From positions 1-5,864 of the forward strand of contig CAZVBA010000041.1 of the NCBI GenBank assembly GCA_964625325.1: DNA of 5,864 bases, written 5' to 3'. The notes beneath the pieces were generated by a model. It did not search any database. It saw nothing but the letters and a program-made list of their open reading frames with translations, and was not told the DNA's origin. The stretch's first letter is position 1. Each line of letters starts with the position of its first letter. Of the stretch, positions 4,144 to 5,864 are shown in pieces. The translations under genes and the position numbers were made by a program. This DNA is from CAZILM01 sp964625325. GTDB taxonomy: Bacteria; Patescibacteriota; Saccharimonadia; Saccharimonadales; CAYVSP01.

Positions 4144-5864
4144 AGTCTTCAATACGGGCGATGACCCGGAGGCCAGAGCCCTCAAAAGCTATGCACAGGC
4201 GGAGTTTGGAATCAAAGATACCAATATATCTACCGCGCGTGTTTATCGCGTCGAAGGAGCAACCCAAGACGAAATTGCCAGACTTACCGGCGAACTTTTT
4301 CTTGAACCGTTGACGCAACAAGCTGAAATAGGGCCTCGGCAGGATTGGGACGATTGGCGGACGGTTGAGGTCGCTTATAAACCGGGAGTTATGAATCCCC
4401 GGACTGAATCGATTATGAAAGGCGCCCACTTGCTTGGTGTCGAGCCAGAGGCCGTAGACGTCAGCGTGCAATATCATATGCCTGATCTGAATTTAACGCA
4501 GCGCGCGCAACTCATCACCCGACATGCCTTCAACAAAACAGTACAAATGTTTCGGTGGGAAACGCCCAAAACGTTGCTCATAAAAGGCGAAACCGGCCCG
4601 GTGAATACGGTGCCGGTGCGTGAACTCGACGAGGCACAGTTAAATGAATTATCAAGCAAGGGCAGTCTATTTTTAGATACTGACGAGATGCGCACGATAA
4701 GGGATCATTTTAGACTGGAAAAACGGGAGCCGACTGATTGTGAGCTGGAAGTGCCGGCCGGCCGGTGGAGCGAACATTGTGGCCATAAAACGTTTATGGC
4801 CAAGTTATTTGTTGACGGTATCGAAAAAGACCCGCTGTATCCCCGCATTAAAGAAACCTCTTATAAATATTTTGATGACGATATAACCTCAGCTTTTGAG
4901 GACAATGCCGGTGTTTTCCGCTTCTACGATGGTCAATGTATCAATATCAAATTGGAAACCCATAACAGTCCATCGGCTATAGAGCCCTATGGGGGTGCCA
5001 TGACTGGAACCGGCGGAGTAATTAGAGATGGCATGGGCACCGGGCAAGGTGCCAAGGTTATTTTATCGCTGGATATATTCGGCTTCGGCCCGTTTGATTT
5101 ACTCCCGGAAGACTTACCGGCAGGTTGTCTACACCCGAGCTATCTGCAACAGCGGGTAATCGATGGCGTGCGTGACTATGGTAATCGTTATGGCGTACCG
5201 ACAGCCAATGGCTCAATTCATTACGATCGCGATTTTCGGGCCAAACCGACTGTCATGGTCGGAGAAGTCGCCATACAGCCGGAGCAATATGCGCGTAAAG
5301 GTCACCCTGAGCCGGGTGATTTAGTTATAGCCATCGGCGGCCGGACCGGCCGTGATGGTATTCATGGTGCCACCTTTTCATCGGGCGATATGACGGCGGA
5401 AACGGGCGTTATTAATTCGAGTGCCGTCCAAATTGGCAACCCGATTGAAGAGAAGAAGATGTCAGATGCCTTGATTGAAGCGCGTGACGCCGGCTTCATT
5501 CGTGCCATAACTGATTGTGGTGCCGCCGGCTTCTCTTCAGCCATTGGCGAGATGGGAGAGGACATCGGCGTCGTTGTTGATATCAGCAAGGCACCCCTAA
5601 AATACGAAGGTATGGCACCGTGGGAAATTTGGATGAGCGAATCACAGGAACGCATGGTCGCGGCTATCAGCCCTGAACATTACGAAGCATTCGCGGCGAT
5701 TTGCGCCAAGCACCTTACGGAAATAGCTGCTTTGGGTAAATTCGGCACACCAGAAGGTGAGCCGCGACTGCAAGTATTTTATGAAGACCAAAAAGTCGTA
5801 GATCTTGATTATGAATTTCTGAAACACGGCTTGAAACAACGGGAAATGGTAGCCAAGTGGGAGC
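4124..5864 (+). CDS. purL: Phosphoribosylformylglycinamidine synthase, PurS-PurL single-chain form (partial, runs off right edge)
   Basis: ATP-dependent conversion of FGAR plus glutamine-derived ammonia to FGAM, the step after PurN. The frame is open from 4124 to the end: 580 codons and no stop. Residues 1-118 look like two PurS-like units: IRVFNTG to ELFLEPLTQQ (6-66), then VEVAYKPGVMNP (81-92) to VSVQYH; PurS is a separate small protein in Bacillus-type systems. A linker follows, then PTDCELEVPAGRWSEHCGHK (203-222), the family SEHC motif with catalytic His218. LETHNSPSAIEPYGG (277-291) replaces the common ETHNHPSAIEP, as I recall for fused PurSL enzymes. GGRTGRDGIHGATFSS (405-420) is the nucleotide-binding loop, with IGNPIEEKKM (437-446), TDCGAAGFSSAIGEMG (463-478) and EIWMSESQERM (501-511) after it. 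The second ATP-grasp-like half, and any fused glutaminase (PurQ), lie beyond the edge. The gene overlaps purN by 20 nt with its own ribosome site. The identification is firm; calling it the PurSL subfamily is good but not proven. Confidence 0.92.
   Translation, partial: MGVQEIRVFNTGDDPEARALKSYAQAEFGIKDTNISTARVYRVEGATQDEIARLTGELFLEPLTQQAEIGPRQDWDDWRTVEVAYKPGVMNPRTESIMKGAHLLGVEPEAVDVSVQYHMPDLNLTQRAQLITRHAFNKTVQMFRWETPKTLLIKGETGPVNTVPVRELDEAQLNELSSKGSLFLDTDEMRTIRDHFRLEKREPTDCELEVPAGRWSEHCGHKTFMAKLFVDGIEKDPLYPRIKETSYKYFDDDITSAFEDNAGVFRFYDGQCINIKLETHNSPSAIEPYGGAMTGTGGVIRDGMGTGQGAKVILSLDIFGFGPFDLLPEDLPAGCLHPSYLQQRVIDGVRDYGNRYGVPTANGSIHYDRDFRAKPTVMVGEVAIQPEQYARKGHPEPGDLVIAIGGRTGRDGIHGATFSSGDMTAETGVINSSAVQIGNPIEEKKMSDALIEARDAGFIRAITDCGAAGFSSAIGEMGEDIGVVVDISKAPLKYEGMAPWEIWMSESQERMVAAISPEHYEAFAAICAKHLTEIAALGKFGTPEGEPRLQVFYEDQKVVDLDYEFLKHGLKQREMVAKWE

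Noticed and set aside
3947..4477. A 176-codon open frame on the minus strand
   Set aside because: It lies opposite the end of purN and the start of purL, both of which carry clear family motifs on the plus strand, and its translation shows no recognisable motif or good start signal.
4754..4765. 12-bp palindrome CCGGCCGGCCGG
   Set aside because: It encodes Pro-Ala-Gly-Arg just before the SEHC motif of PurL and is explained by codon choice.
5338..5352. Inverted repeat CGGCCGG-A-CCGGCCG
   Set aside because: It is in the codons of the conserved GGRTGRDG loop of PurL; no terminator-like T run or regulatory setting.
5362..5839. Two open frames on the minus strand (97 and 65 codons)
   Set aside because: They lie opposite conserved PurL motifs (the GDMTAETGV region to the C-terminal part seen) and look like by-products of the coding strand.

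Overview
The window reads as bacterial chromosome coding at high density, with about half G+C and genes packed a few bases apart or overlapping. TAA, TGA and TAG all act as stops and no gene has an in-frame TGA, so the standard bacterial code fits; the lineages that read TGA as glycine are excluded. A shortened exonuclease VII, a TRM11-like methyltransferase start, a one-chain PurS-PurL and a divergent PurN together remind me of Patescibacteria (Candidate Phyla Radiation), perhaps near Saccharibacteria. That is recalled family resemblance, not a search, and no marker gene here proves it.

Layout: (1) positions 1-364, minus strand: the first 121 codons of a probable THUMP/TRM11-type RNA methyltransferase, running off the left edge. 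(2) 365-419: a compact divergent promoter region with two -10 boxes facing apart inside an imperfect inverted repeat. (3) 420-3344, plus strand: a tight four-gene group made of a UPF0104/LPG-synthase-type membrane protein, xseA, xseB and a membrane-anchored class I methyltransferase that resembles eukaryotic FAM173 lysine methyltransferases. Gaps are 18 bp and 4 bp, then an ATGA overlap. (4) 3345-3405: a short gap with a plausible promoter and a strong ribosome binding site. (5) 3406-5864, plus strand: two purine synthesis genes, purN (GAR formyltransferase) and a long purL that begins 20 nt inside purN and continues past the right edge. The purL reading frame has no stop before the edge (580 complete codons visible) and carries a PurS-like N-terminal region.

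XseA and XseB together form exonuclease VII, a single-strand DNA nuclease used in repair. PurN makes FGAR and PurL turns it into FGAM, so the last two genes are consecutive steps of de novo IMP synthesis. The membrane protein and the small methyltransferase have no evident mechanistic link to exonuclease VII beyond co-transcription. I found no mobile element, CRISPR array, tRNA, rRNA or clear rho-independent terminator. The most interesting points are the FAM173-like methyltransferase, the divergent PurN next to a PurS-PurL fusion, the shortened XseB-binding arm of XseA, and the symmetrical divergent promoter. I did not find a convincing wholly new system.
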